A stretch of DNA of 64,000 bases. Origin: Planctobacterium sp965279005 (GTDB lineage: Bacteria > Pseudomonadota > Gammaproteobacteria > Enterobacterales > Alteromonadaceae). The position numbers were made by a program, and so were the translations under genes. Each line of letters opens with the position of its first letter. Position 1 is the first letter of the stretch. The DNA lies in the NCBI GenBank assembly GCA_965279005.1, contig CBDIHK010000016.1, forward strand, positions 29,938 through 93,937, written 5' to 3'. Shown in pieces: positions 29,201 to 37,493 of the stretch. Below the pieces are notes generated by a model. The model had not been told where the DNA came from and ran no database searches. It saw only the letters and a program-made list of their open reading frames with translations.

Positions 29201-30309
29201 TTGCTAATGCGGCTTTCATTGACTAAAGACAATTTGTTTTCAATCTCAATATTGAGCTGCCCGGCGGCACCCGATTGCGAGCGGGACTCAATTGAAATTT
29301 CGCTGCCCCCTGCTTCTGCATTGCCCCGCATCGATAAGTTTTGGGCGTTGATATCAATGTTGCCGCTACTACCGTCGCCTTTGGTTGCGACAGATAGCAG
29401 GCTATTGCCTAGCTCAATATCACCTGCGCCTATCGATAGGCCGCCAGTGTTTTGTGAACTGCCGCGGTTCAGCACAGACACAAAGCTGTCTTGAAATCCT
29501 ATTTGGTTAGCCAGCATGCTGAGCTGGTTATAGCCTTCGCCTTCAACTTTTAGTTCTGCGTCGTTGAATGACAGCTCGCCATTGCCGAGCAACTGGGGGG
29601 CGTTGATGTCAAGCGTTGCCCCTTGGCCGCCTATGGCAAACAATGTGAGTCCACCGCCGGATTGCACAATACGGGCGTTGTTTACCCTTACATTAGCGGC
29701 ACTAAAATGGCTGTAGCCGCCATTTTTTAAGTTTAGGTCGGTACCTTGGAATACGATATCGCCGCTTTGGTTGCCAAGGAATCCGAAGCTTTCAGGAGTG
29801 GCGACGGTTAAACTGCTGGTTGCTGTGTTGCTGGCACTAAACTGGCTGCCATCGGAGAAGCCAACACTATTGGCAGTACTAACGTAAAATGAACCAGGGA
29901 CATCGACCTTAGCCCCTTCACCAAATATCACGCCGTTAGGGTTAATCAGATACAGGTCAGCGTTTCCAATTTCACTTTTTAGTAAGCCCTGGATCAGGCT
30001 AGCCTGCGTGCCCGTAACCCTGCCGATAACATTTTCTATACTATTGGCGCCTGTAAATACTGCGCTTTCGCCAGATGACAGACTGAACACTTCAAAGCTA
30101 TGGAATAGATTATTGCCTACCAAATTACCCAGGTCTTGCCCTATTCGATAGTTGGGGCCATTTAGGTTTAATTGGGCGCCCATGCTGCCGTCTGTAACTA
30201 TTTGACCATATCCTAATGTGGAAATTGAGCATCCTATGGCCAAGGCCAAGCTGCGCATTACAGATATTTTGTTAGCTACGAGTCCGTGTTTTGACAGCAT
30301 TTTTTTCAA
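26296..30309 (-). CDS. TpsA exoprotein, filamentous hemagglutinin type
   Basis: The 1337-residue product has a signal peptide followed by the TPS secretion domain with the hallmark NPNGVIFGEGA (about 125-135). Then comes a long right-handed beta-helix built of repeats rich in GNAGDI(N/D)I and SGNI units, one turn about 18-20 residues. The C-terminus carries a cysteine pair (DPCN and RHCQ) around a GRG motif (LGQFGRGSEPAQL), a layout familiar from cyanobacterial hemagglutinin-like proteins. The start is TTG 30309 with GGGAC ahead, or ATG 30300. First gene of the TpsA-TpsB-CHAT overlap group. Likely a surface adhesin or secreted fibre. Confidence 0.9.
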   Translation of the reverse strand: MKKMLSKHGLVANKISVMRSLALAIGCSISTLGYGQIVTDGSMGAQLNLNGPNYRIGQDLGNLVGNNLFHSFEVFSLSSGESAVFTGANSIENVIGRVTGTQASLIQGLLKSEIGNADLYLINPNGVIFGEGAKVDVPGSFYVSTANSVGFSDGSQFSASNTATSSLTVATPESFGFLGNQSGDIVFQGTDLNLKNGGYSHFSAANVRVNNARIVQSGGGLTLFAIGGQGATLDINAPQLLGNGELSFNDAELKVEGEGYNQLSMLANQIGFQDSFVSVLNRGSSQNTGGLSIGAGDIELGNSLLSVATKGDGSSGNIDINAQNLSMRGNAEAGGSEISIESRSQSGAAGQLNIEIENKLSLVNESRISNATRHAGEGGSIFIKAGQLIVDTGNSANHAEIATFTGGDADAGDIHIEVSEDLSLIGNAQVNASTLGNGNAGDININASNLTITETEPEPSNQSNVGIQSLSGLQTDINNAPQGNSGNINLDISGALNIKDGGQIVSVTVGDGDAGNIQINAGSLTLEGTRNSSGSVIGSNTLGPNATGDAGNINIEVDSRIEMLGASLITTTAVSAGNAGDLDIVAGSLLMQGGQGTSSNINSATFGPNANGNAGDISIQVQGAVELMDGASISSDTENNGNAGNIFITAASLSMTSEPGQDREDTGISSSAQSEDDMVPSSGNAGNIELAIAGDILLQGDVSIATEGESRGNAGNIKIQADNLFLRGGELESKSEGESFKAGNAGEIDINLTGTLEMVGGAAIASDSFNGGDAGDININANALIMNGFGRKGEFSAITSTAAWGESNSGNITINVDTVIGMQDGANIISDSILAGRAGTINISAQSLHLDGNGLPTRISSASIDSKGDAGEINIVASEAIELLNGGQITSSTLGGSGSAGQVNITTNNLTIDAENSFSLEQYLGFLRRQLAEEFDEVPDEFEELPELDDDLILLSAYIDVQLGGLLDTGITSNSSFASTGDAGVINVDAQTINIKNGGIISTTTDTAGKAGDIVIATQDLDILQDDFLQGPRRAGIFSNVSQLGSGQAGTVGILASGDVNLSGGVIAVDSRSETSGDAEAVGNITIAADNITVEKGANITSQSRGNTPASNITLSVNNQFTLQGAQITTSAQNANAGAIQLTAKEIFVSDSIITTSVSGSGDGGNIDIASDFILLDTGFIQGNTGGEDFSGGDINIGSDFLIVKNQQLITSSDTRQQFQPGSGTSVIQAAAPDGVSGTVDIGALEFDLSGELASFNSDVLEQDLLSEDPCNTSSGSSLGQFGRGSEPAQLGTGESRALSLEQIKQRLGQVQSSNVGTSASNNLLAQRHCQSKDGLN

Positions 30310-30482
30310 GAAATTGTCCCGGGGTTTTACATAAAACGGTTGGGTCAGTGAAATTCATCCTTCCAAAGTGTAGTAATTAGAATTTAGCTGAACAAGCGGC
30401 AGTCGCAGATTTGCTCTATATACAGGTTAAAAAAGTTGGCTTTGTTTAGATTGTGCAGAAAGCAGGTACTGATTTGGCCGTG

Positions 30483-32669
30483 CTATTTTTCTTGCAAAAT
30501 GAAGCTCGAAATCTGCCGATCATATAAATCCCTTTGCAGCCATTGCACAATAGTGTTTTTGTCTTTTTCGAACACCGCCAAGTCGTCAGGCCAAATAGGC
30601 TGCTGCCCGGCAAGTGTATTATCTAACCAGGTTTCCCAACTGTTGATTTTACCCTGTTGAAAGCGCGGGTCACTGGCTTGGCCTAGGGCGTATAGGGTGA
30701 TTGGCTCAATACGGCCTTTGACCACTACCCGGGCTAATCGCCTCACTGGCAATGAAAGCGATTTAGCAGTATCTACCAGGTCTTCGGTAATTAGTATTTC
30801 ACTGGAGAAATAACGGGTGAGGCTCTCCGTTCGCGAGGCTAGGTTTAGCGGGTCACCAAGGCAGCCAAATTTTTGCACACCGTTTTCAGGTCCCAAGTTA
30901 CCCATCATGACTTCACCACTGGTCAAGCCGATACCCGCACCAATGATTTGGGAAATACGCTGCAATGTGCCTGCGTCGACACCAAGTTTTTTGTTGCTGC
31001 TAAGCTCAGCAAAAAAACGTTGCTGTTTCTGCGCCATGTCGACAGCGGCTCGCACAGCCCGTTTTTGTTGGGTTTCAAAATCAACATCACCGACCACCGG
31101 CCAATAAAAACAAACCAGATCGCCCACATAGGATTCTAACCATCCTTGGTACTGGGTTTGGGTCGAGATAGTGGTTTCTTCAAAATATTGGTTAAGCAGC
31201 TGGAATACGTAGGCAGGGTCTTCCAATTCACTGGTAACGTTTGAATATTTTGCAATATCACTCATCAGGATAACCGCTTCTATGCGCCGATGGATAAAGC
31301 TTTTATCGCCTTTGGCCTTTAATAACAGGTTGCGGATCTGTGCCGGGATGTATTGTGCCATCAACTTGCTTTTCGCCGTACCCATTGAGATATGGGTTGC
31401 CAACAGCAATGCGATGGCTAGCAAGGCGCTCAGAAAGGTGGCGGTTACCGGCCAAAGCTGGGCAGGTGCCGTGACGAAACACAAACCCCAGGTAAGCAAG
31501 AGGGCAAGTAATGGCAACAGAAAGATGTAGGTGGTTTTTAGGAAGGCGCCTGCCAATATGATTGCGCAGCCAAGTAACGTGATATAAATAGCTTGCACAA
31601 GCCAATGAGGTTGGGTTGGTGCATCGCCCATCAGCTCAGTTTCCAATGCATCCACCAAAAATTGCGGACCTGACAAAAACTGGTTGGGGGAGCCAAGTGC
31701 TGAAATCATGGGAGTGACTTTTATGTCTGTCGCCTCCCAAGGCTCGGTCATCTGCAAAATCACAATCCGGTCTTTAAAATAGTCGCCGAGGCTCGACAAC
31801 GCATCTGCAGGGTTGCATGCTGCTAACTGGCTTACCGGGATAATATTAAAGCCGCTACCTACCATAAACTGCCCTTTGGGTGTGGCAAAACGAATGCGTT
31901 GGCAGGCATTGCCAGTGCAATTTTCAATTTGCCTGTCCCCTGCTGGCGCCAATTGCAGATGTTGGCGGTGCAACTCCGCCAGTTTCGGCACGACGGCATT
32001 GGGTAACATGTTCATCCAGCGGAAAGATGCATTAAATGAACCCTCGTGGCGACGGTACACGCTGGCGTCTGCAATCAATCTGTCTAGGTTTACCTGGTTG
32101 TTCTCCAACTGGAAAAAGTCCACCGGCAGTAGGGCATCACCAAAGAATGCTTGCAACAAGTTGGTACTGAGGAAGGCATCGCCTTGGTGGAAATCTGGCT
32201 TTGCAATGAAAAAGCGTTGGAATTGCTCTGCTGACAAATTGGCGAAGGGCACGGTTTGTGCTGCGTCTACCCAAATAAACTCATTGGGAATAGGATGTTC
32301 GTGATATTGGGTTATACATTGGGTCAACTGTGCCCGGGTATCATATTCATAGAAACGGGCATCAAGGAACACGGCTGTTGCACCTAGTTCCAATACCCGT
32401 TCAGCTGCCAATGCGTATAGCGGCAGCGCCTGGCGCCTTGATACAAAGCCTGGCACTCCCGGATCCAACGCTACCAAGGTAACGTGTTGCCACTGTTCCC
32501 TGGCAGTTTGTACCACCGCAGCATCATGGAAAAAAGCATCAAAGCGCGTGTCAAACCGCCAGTCCAAGGTTATTCCTGCTGTGCTGACGATTAGGCAAAA
32601 TAATGCCAACAAGCTAGGGCGCTTGATAGGTAGCTCGTGTTGAATGTGTTTAAGCACCGGCGTGGACAC
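30483..32669 (-). CDS. CHASE2-domain class III nucleotide cyclase
   Basis: The 728-residue sensor has an N-terminal membrane segment, an extracytoplasmic CHASE2 domain (about 35-330), three membrane helices (about 355-440) and a class III cyclase domain (about 460-650). Metal-binding aspartates are in MSDIAKYSN and VGDLVCF, and the transition-state pair is in NLASR. The purine-selecting lysine position (K in KTxGD of adenylate cyclases) is a serine here (SYVGD), so specificity or activity is uncertain. It lies 173 bases upstream of TpsA on the same strand, and its divergent neighbour is a cyclic-nucleotide-binding protein. Confidence 0.9.
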   Translation of the reverse strand: MSTPVLKHIQHELPIKRPSLLALFCLIVSTAGITLDWRFDTRFDAFFHDAAVVQTAREQWQHVTLVALDPGVPGFVSRRQALPLYALAAERVLELGATAVFLDARFYEYDTRAQLTQCITQYHEHPIPNEFIWVDAAQTVPFANLSAEQFQRFFIAKPDFHQGDAFLSTNLLQAFFGDALLPVDFFQLENNQVNLDRLIADASVYRRHEGSFNASFRWMNMLPNAVVPKLAELHRQHLQLAPAGDRQIENCTGNACQRIRFATPKGQFMVGSGFNIIPVSQLAACNPADALSSLGDYFKDRIVILQMTEPWEATDIKVTPMISALGSPNQFLSGPQFLVDALETELMGDAPTQPHWLVQAIYITLLGCAIILAGAFLKTTYIFLLPLLALLLTWGLCFVTAPAQLWPVTATFLSALLAIALLLATHISMGTAKSKLMAQYIPAQIRNLLLKAKGDKSFIHRRIEAVILMSDIAKYSNVTSELEDPAYVFQLLNQYFEETTISTQTQYQGWLESYVGDLVCFYWPVVGDVDFETQQKRAVRAAVDMAQKQQRFFAELSSNKKLGVDAGTLQRISQIIGAGIGLTSGEVMMGNLGPENGVQKFGCLGDPLNLASRTESLTRYFSSEILITEDLVDTAKSLSLPVRRLARVVVKGRIEPITLYALGQASDPRFQQGKINSWETWLDNTLAGQQPIWPDDLAVFEKDKNTIVQWLQRDLYDRQISSFILQEK

Positions 32670-32853
32670 TGGGTCGTTGTTATTAATCTTATATGGTTAT
32701 AGTTGCACGCAGATGTAAAAAAGTCATCTGTGTGCAAGAACATCACAATTGTTGGCAATGCTTGGCAGATCCTTTGGCTCTGGGCTACTATTCTAGCAAG
32801 TGAAAGTAACCATCAAGTGAAACAGCATCTGCGATGCTTAATAGGGACGAGCA

Positions 32854-33333
32854 ATGAAGCCGTTGGCGCACCAATCAAAAATCGAAGCATTAGAATTAGT
32901 TTCTAGGTTGGATTTTTTTGTCGGTATTTCAAAATTTGATTTGGCAAGTTTGGCTAAATCGGAACAGCTGCTGTTTTTTGCCCCTACCAACGAAAAAATT
33001 ATGAGTTACGGGGAGCCAGATGATAAAAGTTTTTATCTGATACTTTCCGGCACCTTGGACGTCTACGACAAAAAGAACAACTTTATCCGAGAGCTCAAAG
33101 GTGGCTCTTTCCTCGGGGAAATCAGTTTCATTACCCACGAAGCCAGGACTGCCAATGTTATAGTGCACGAAGACGCCATACTCATGCGCATCACCCAAGA
33201 AGAGATGAACCGCTTCCCGCTCGGCATGCGCGATAAAATCAAAGATCAAATTATCAAAGGCCTGGCGGATCGGATATTGTCCCTGAACAAAACCTGCACC
33301 ATGCTGTATGACAATATTAAAAACAACAGCTAA
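32854..33333 (+). CDS. Stand-alone cyclic-nucleotide-binding protein
   Basis: The 159-residue product is a single CNB domain: PTNEKIMSYGEPDDKSFYLI, then the phosphate-binding cassette GGSFLGEISFITHEARTANV in which the glutamate and arginine that hold the cyclic phosphate and ribose are present. There is no DNA-binding domain, so it is not a CRP-type regulator. It is divergent from the CHASE2 cyclase with 184 bases between. I infer it is the receptor for that cyclase, acting through an unknown partner. Confidence 0.85.
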   Translation: MKPLAHQSKIEALELVSRLDFFVGISKFDLASLAKSEQLLFFAPTNEKIMSYGEPDDKSFYLILSGTLDVYDKKNNFIRELKGGSFLGEISFITHEARTANVIVHEDAILMRITQEEMNRFPLGMRDKIKDQIIKGLADRILSLNKTCTMLYDNIKNNS

Positions 33334-33432
33334 GCACAGCCCCTTCAATCAGCCGTAAATTGATCTAAATTCCTTTTATCGGCTTTTTAACATGATATCC
33401 TGCACAAAAATTTTAGCTTTACCAGCAACAAC

Positions 33433-34995
33433 ATGGACTTTATCTGGATATTATTTGCCTTTGCCTGTGGTTACGTTTGCCGCCTAATTCAGTTGCCACC
33501 CCTAATTGGATTCTTAGCAGCAGGTTTCTTGTTAAATGCCCTAGGTTTTGAAGCCGATAGTAGTTTACAGCTGCTGGCCGACCTGGGTATTACCCTGATG
33601 TTGTTCACTGTTGGACTGAAGCTGAATGTTTACCAACTACTGAAAAAAGAAGTATGGGCGGGCACTAGTCTCTCCATGCTGGTTTGGATCCTGTTGTTTA
33701 CTAGCTTCAGCATGCTCTATATGTTGCTGGGCTTGAGTTATTTTGCCCTTTTGGATTGGCAAACGGCGGCGTTACTGGCTTTTGCGCTTAGCTTTAGTAG
33801 TACCGTTTGCATCGTCAAAATCCTGGAAGATGGTGGTGAAATGAAAACCCGCCACGGCAAGCTCGCCATTGGGGTTTTGATCATGCAGGACATCGCCGCT
33901 GTTGCCTTTTTGGTATTGGCAACCGGTGAAGTACCTACAGTCTATGCTTTTGCGCTATTGGCGTTGCCGTTACTAAAACCCCTAATCGGCAAGTTACTCT
34001 CGTCGGCAGGCCATGGCGAGCTATTGCCGCTGACCGGTTTTTTCCTAGCCCTTGGCGGCTATGAACTGTTCTACCTAGTTGGGGTGAAAGGCGACCTAGG
34101 CGCCTTGATACTAGGCATTTTGCTCAGTAACCATGCCAAAGCGTCTGAATTGGCAAAGTCACTACTGAGCTTTAAAGATCTGTTTTTGATCGGCTTTTTC
34201 CTATCTATTGGTTTTACCGCCCTACCCAATGTCGAAATGATGGCCATGGCGGCCTTTATCAGCGTGCTGTTGCCCTTTAAGTTCTTGTATTTCTTCTGGG
34301 TATTCAACCGGTTGCAACTGCGCGGCCGCACTTCCTTCTTGTCTGGTCTATTGCTCACCAACTACAGTGAGTTTGGCCTTATCGTGGTGGCGCTATCGGT
34401 CAGCAACCAATGGCTGCACCCAGACTGGCTGGTTATCCTGGCAATTGCCGTATCCTTTTCCTTTATCCTAACCAGTGTTGCTTACCGTTTTGCCCATTCG
34501 ATTTATGCCGACCACAAAAAGCGCATTAACTTTTTGGAAAAGCCGGAGCGCTTGCCCGAGGATGTTTACCAGCAGCCTGCCCATGCTGAAATTTTGGTGG
34601 TGGGTATGGGGCGCGTTGGTTGCGGCAGCTATGACTCTTTGAAACAGCTTGACCAATCAGAAGTATGGGGCATTGACGCCGATTTAGAACGAGCCAATAT
34701 GCACCGTCAACAAGGCCGCTTAGTGGTATGCGCCGATGGTGAAGATATCGATTTCTGGGAAACCATAGAGCTAGATAAGATTCGGCTAGTAATGCTGGCG
34801 TTGCCTTCCACCGAAGATGTATCCAACATTTGCCACCAGCTAAAGACAGCTGGTTACCAGGGTAAAATTGCCGCAATCGCTAGGTTTGAAGATGACCGCC
34901 GCCGCTTGGAACGGTTGGGTATTGATAAGGTGCTTAACTTTTACACCGAAGCGGGCTTAGGTTTTGCCGAAGAGAGTATCCAGTTACTTAAGTAA
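33433..34995 (+). CDS. CPA2-family cation:proton antiporter with TrkA-N domain
   Basis: The 520-residue protein has an N-terminal membrane domain of about 12 helices (SFSSTVCIVKILED in the ion-binding discontinuous helix region) and a C-terminal Rossmann domain beginning EILVVGMGRVGCGSYD (about 387) that should bind NAD(H). It resembles KefB/YbaL-type systems that exchange K+ or Na+ for H+. It starts 99 bases after the cyclic-nucleotide-binding gene and could be co-transcribed with it. Confidence 0.9.
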   Translation: MDFIWILFAFACGYVCRLIQLPPLIGFLAAGFLLNALGFEADSSLQLLADLGITLMLFTVGLKLNVYQLLKKEVWAGTSLSMLVWILLFTSFSMLYMLLGLSYFALLDWQTAALLAFALSFSSTVCIVKILEDGGEMKTRHGKLAIGVLIMQDIAAVAFLVLATGEVPTVYAFALLALPLLKPLIGKLLSSAGHGELLPLTGFFLALGGYELFYLVGVKGDLGALILGILLSNHAKASELAKSLLSFKDLFLIGFFLSIGFTALPNVEMMAMAAFISVLLPFKFLYFFWVFNRLQLRGRTSFLSGLLLTNYSEFGLIVVALSVSNQWLHPDWLVILAIAVSFSFILTSVAYRFAHSIYADHKKRINFLEKPERLPEDVYQQPAHAEILVVGMGRVGCGSYDSLKQLDQSEVWGIDADLERANMHRQQGRLVVCADGEDIDFWETIELDKIRLVMLALPSTEDVSNICHQLKTAGYQGKIAAIARFEDDRRRLERLGIDKVLNFYTEAGLGFAEESIQLLK

Positions 34996-35012
34996 ATTGC
35001 ATGCTTTTTTAA

Positions 35013-35043
35013 GCAAGCGCTAGCCAATCCGGCTAGCGCTTGC
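35013..35043. terminator. Strong hairpin between convergent genes
   Basis: GCAAGCGCTAGCC and GGCTAGCGCTTGC make a perfect 13-bp stem with a 5-base loop between the antiporter and peptidase stops. A clear T run is missing on either side, so termination is inferred from position. Confidence 0.5.
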
Positions 35044-35052
35044 TGGATTGGG

Positions 35053-37233
35053 TTAGCCTGAAACCGGGAAGCCTCGGTCGCGCATAAGCGCTTCTACTTT
35101 GGCGTCACGGCCGCGGAACTTGCGGTAGGCCTCCGCAGGATCCATGGCATTGCGCACTGCAAACAGGTATTTCACCAAGAGTTTGCTCAAGTCTTTGTCA
35201 TAGAAACCGCCAGGAGACTGGGCAAAGGCTTCGGCTGCGTCCGAGGTCAAAACTTCAGCCCACATGTAGCCGTAATACCCGGACGAGTAACCTTCACCTG
35301 AGAAAATGTGCCCAAAATGGGTACTGCGGTGGCGCATCACGATCTCTTCCGGCATGCCCCACTCTTTGAGTTTCTCACTCTCAAAGATTTGCGGTTCGAT
35401 CTCGGCAGGATCGGTAGTGTGGTAAAGCAGATCCATTATGGCAGACGCCATGTATTCCGTGGTTTTGAAACCTTCGTTAAAGGTGGCTGCTTTTTTAATT
35501 TTTGCTACCAAGTCTGCTGGGATAGGTTCACCGGTTTTATAGTGCACCAGGTAGTTATCAATGACTTCATCGGTCAGCAACCAACGTTCCAATAATTGGG
35601 ATTGGAATTCGGTATAGTCGCGCACACCGGAGTGGGAAGTGGGGTAGGCGACGGTAGCCGCCAAGAAGTGCAAGGCATGGCCAAACTCGTGGAAATAGGT
35701 TTCGGCATCGTCCCAAGAGATCAGGGTCGGCTGGCCTTGTGCGCCTTTGACAAAGTTAGAGTTGTTGGAAGACAACACAGTTTTTTTACCGTCAAAAGTG
35801 GTGTAACTGCGGTAGGTGGTTGCCCAGGCGCCTGAGCGCTTGCCTTTGCGGGCAAAGGGATCCAAATACCACAAACCAATGTGCTCGCCAGTGTCTTTAT
35901 CTGTCACGTCCCAGACTTTTACATCTTCGTGGAATACTGGCACTGAACCTTCTGGAACCGGAGCAAATTTAAAGTTAAACAAGCGGCCTGCTACATAGAA
36001 CATGGCTTCGCGCAATTTATCCAGCTGTAAGTACTGTTTGACTTCGTCAGAGTCCAGGTCATACTTGGCTTTGCGTACTTTTTCGGCGTAGAAGCGGTAG
36101 TCCCAAGGCTCAATCTTGATATTGGCGCCTTCGGCATCAGCAATAGCCTGCATATCAGCTACTTCTTCTTCCACCCTGGCAATAGCAGCAGGCCAAACTT
36201 TTTGCATCAAATCCATCGCATTTTCAGGGTTTTTGGCCATGCGGTCTTCAAGCCGCCATTGGGAGTAGTTGTCGTAACCGAGCAGCTTAATGCGCTCATG
36301 GCGCAAGGAAAGGATTTGTTTGATTAACTCGTTATTATCGAATTCGTCACCGTTATTGCCGCGGTTGTAGTAAGTGCGCCACACCTTTTCCCGCAGCTCG
36401 CGCTCAGTGGAATAGGTTAGGAAAGGATCCATTGAAGAACGTGTGTTGGTAATTGCATACTTACCTTCTTCACCCCGCTGCTTAGCCGCTTCACCGGAGG
36501 CAGTAACAAAAGACTGGGGCAAACCAGAGAGTTGGTCTTTGGTGAGGTAGAGCACATAATTTTCTTCATCGGCCAGGACGTTGTTGGCAAACTTGGTGTG
36601 TAAACCAGCTAGCTCTTGGTTGATATCAGCGTAGCGTTTTTTCGATTCTGCATCTAAGGTTGCGCCATTGCGGGCGAAGCCATCGTATACCAATTGGGTA
36701 ACGCGCTGCTGTTCAGCATTGAGCTGCTTCATTTCATCACTTTCATAAACAGCCTTGACGCGGGCGAACAGCTTTTCATTTTGTGTGATTTTGGAACCAA
36801 AGGCTGATAGTTGTGGCACCATCTCGCGTTGGATTTCCCTGAATTCAGGACTGTTTTTGTTGGAACTCCAAATACCCCAGTAACGGAAGGTGCGATCCAG
36901 TTCTGCGCCAGCCCGTTCTAGCGCCACGATGGTATTTTCGAAAGTTGGGGGAGCGGGGTTGTTGGCAATGGCTTCCACTTCAGCCAGGTTAATTGCCATG
37001 CCTTTTTCTAAAGCGGGTTTAAGGTCGGCTAAGTCCATTTTGTCAAACGCCGGTACACCGCCATAAGGGCCAGTAAACTCAGCCATAAGGGTATTGCCAT
37101 ATTGGGTAGCGGGCGCTGATACGGCGGGTTTTGTTTGTTCAGTTTGGCTGCTAGTTTGCACCGTGTTGCTGCTACAGGCACCAAGTGCTGCGGCAACCGC
37201 CACGCTGCAAAGCGAAACGAGGAATTTATTCAT
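35053..37233 (-). CDS. M3-family peptidyl-dipeptidase (Dcp-like) lipoprotein
   Basis: The 726-residue zinc metallopeptidase has a lipobox (AAALGACSS, cysteine about 20) and the zinc motif FHEFGHALHFL (HExxH). It matches the oligopeptidase A / dipeptidyl carboxypeptidase group, which trims short peptides. The lipoprotein signal places it in the periplasm, attached to a membrane. It is followed by 260 bases without a gene before the AsmA-like gene's end; its own promoter should lie there. Confidence 0.93.
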   Translation of the reverse strand: MNKFLVSLCSVAVAAALGACSSNTVQTSSQTEQTKPAVSAPATQYGNTLMAEFTGPYGGVPAFDKMDLADLKPALEKGMAINLAEVEAIANNPAPPTFENTIVALERAGAELDRTFRYWGIWSSNKNSPEFREIQREMVPQLSAFGSKITQNEKLFARVKAVYESDEMKQLNAEQQRVTQLVYDGFARNGATLDAESKKRYADINQELAGLHTKFANNVLADEENYVLYLTKDQLSGLPQSFVTASGEAAKQRGEEGKYAITNTRSSMDPFLTYSTERELREKVWRTYYNRGNNGDEFDNNELIKQILSLRHERIKLLGYDNYSQWRLEDRMAKNPENAMDLMQKVWPAAIARVEEEVADMQAIADAEGANIKIEPWDYRFYAEKVRKAKYDLDSDEVKQYLQLDKLREAMFYVAGRLFNFKFAPVPEGSVPVFHEDVKVWDVTDKDTGEHIGLWYLDPFARKGKRSGAWATTYRSYTTFDGKKTVLSSNNSNFVKGAQGQPTLISWDDAETYFHEFGHALHFLAATVAYPTSHSGVRDYTEFQSQLLERWLLTDEVIDNYLVHYKTGEPIPADLVAKIKKAATFNEGFKTTEYMASAIMDLLYHTTDPAEIEPQIFESEKLKEWGMPEEIVMRHRSTHFGHIFSGEGYSSGYYGYMWAEVLTSDAAEAFAQSPGGFYDKDLSKLLVKYLFAVRNAMDPAEAYRKFRGRDAKVEALMRDRGFPVSG

Positions 37234-37493
37234 TCGAAGGGTTCCTTGATCTTGTTGTATTGCCTGTGGTTACACAGGTTTTGTAATTATCGTTTTCGAC
37301 AACACTATTCTTTGACTTAGGGGCAAAGAGCAGTGTTGCGTATGCGCGCAGCAGCTTAAAGGGGGCTTTTGCGCGCAAAATCATTTGAGGTTATGCATTT
37401 TTCCAGGCTTGGGCAAGCCAGCTTGCGGCAAACGGGCGAATTACTTAGACCAAGCCAGTGTAAACTTGGATTCAACCCATTGCCTCGTTGATC

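Noticed and set aside
26312..29494. Long plus-strand open frames opposite TpsA
   Set aside because: They mirror the beta-helix repeats of the minus-strand gene and are rich in P, S and L from complementary codons; shadows.
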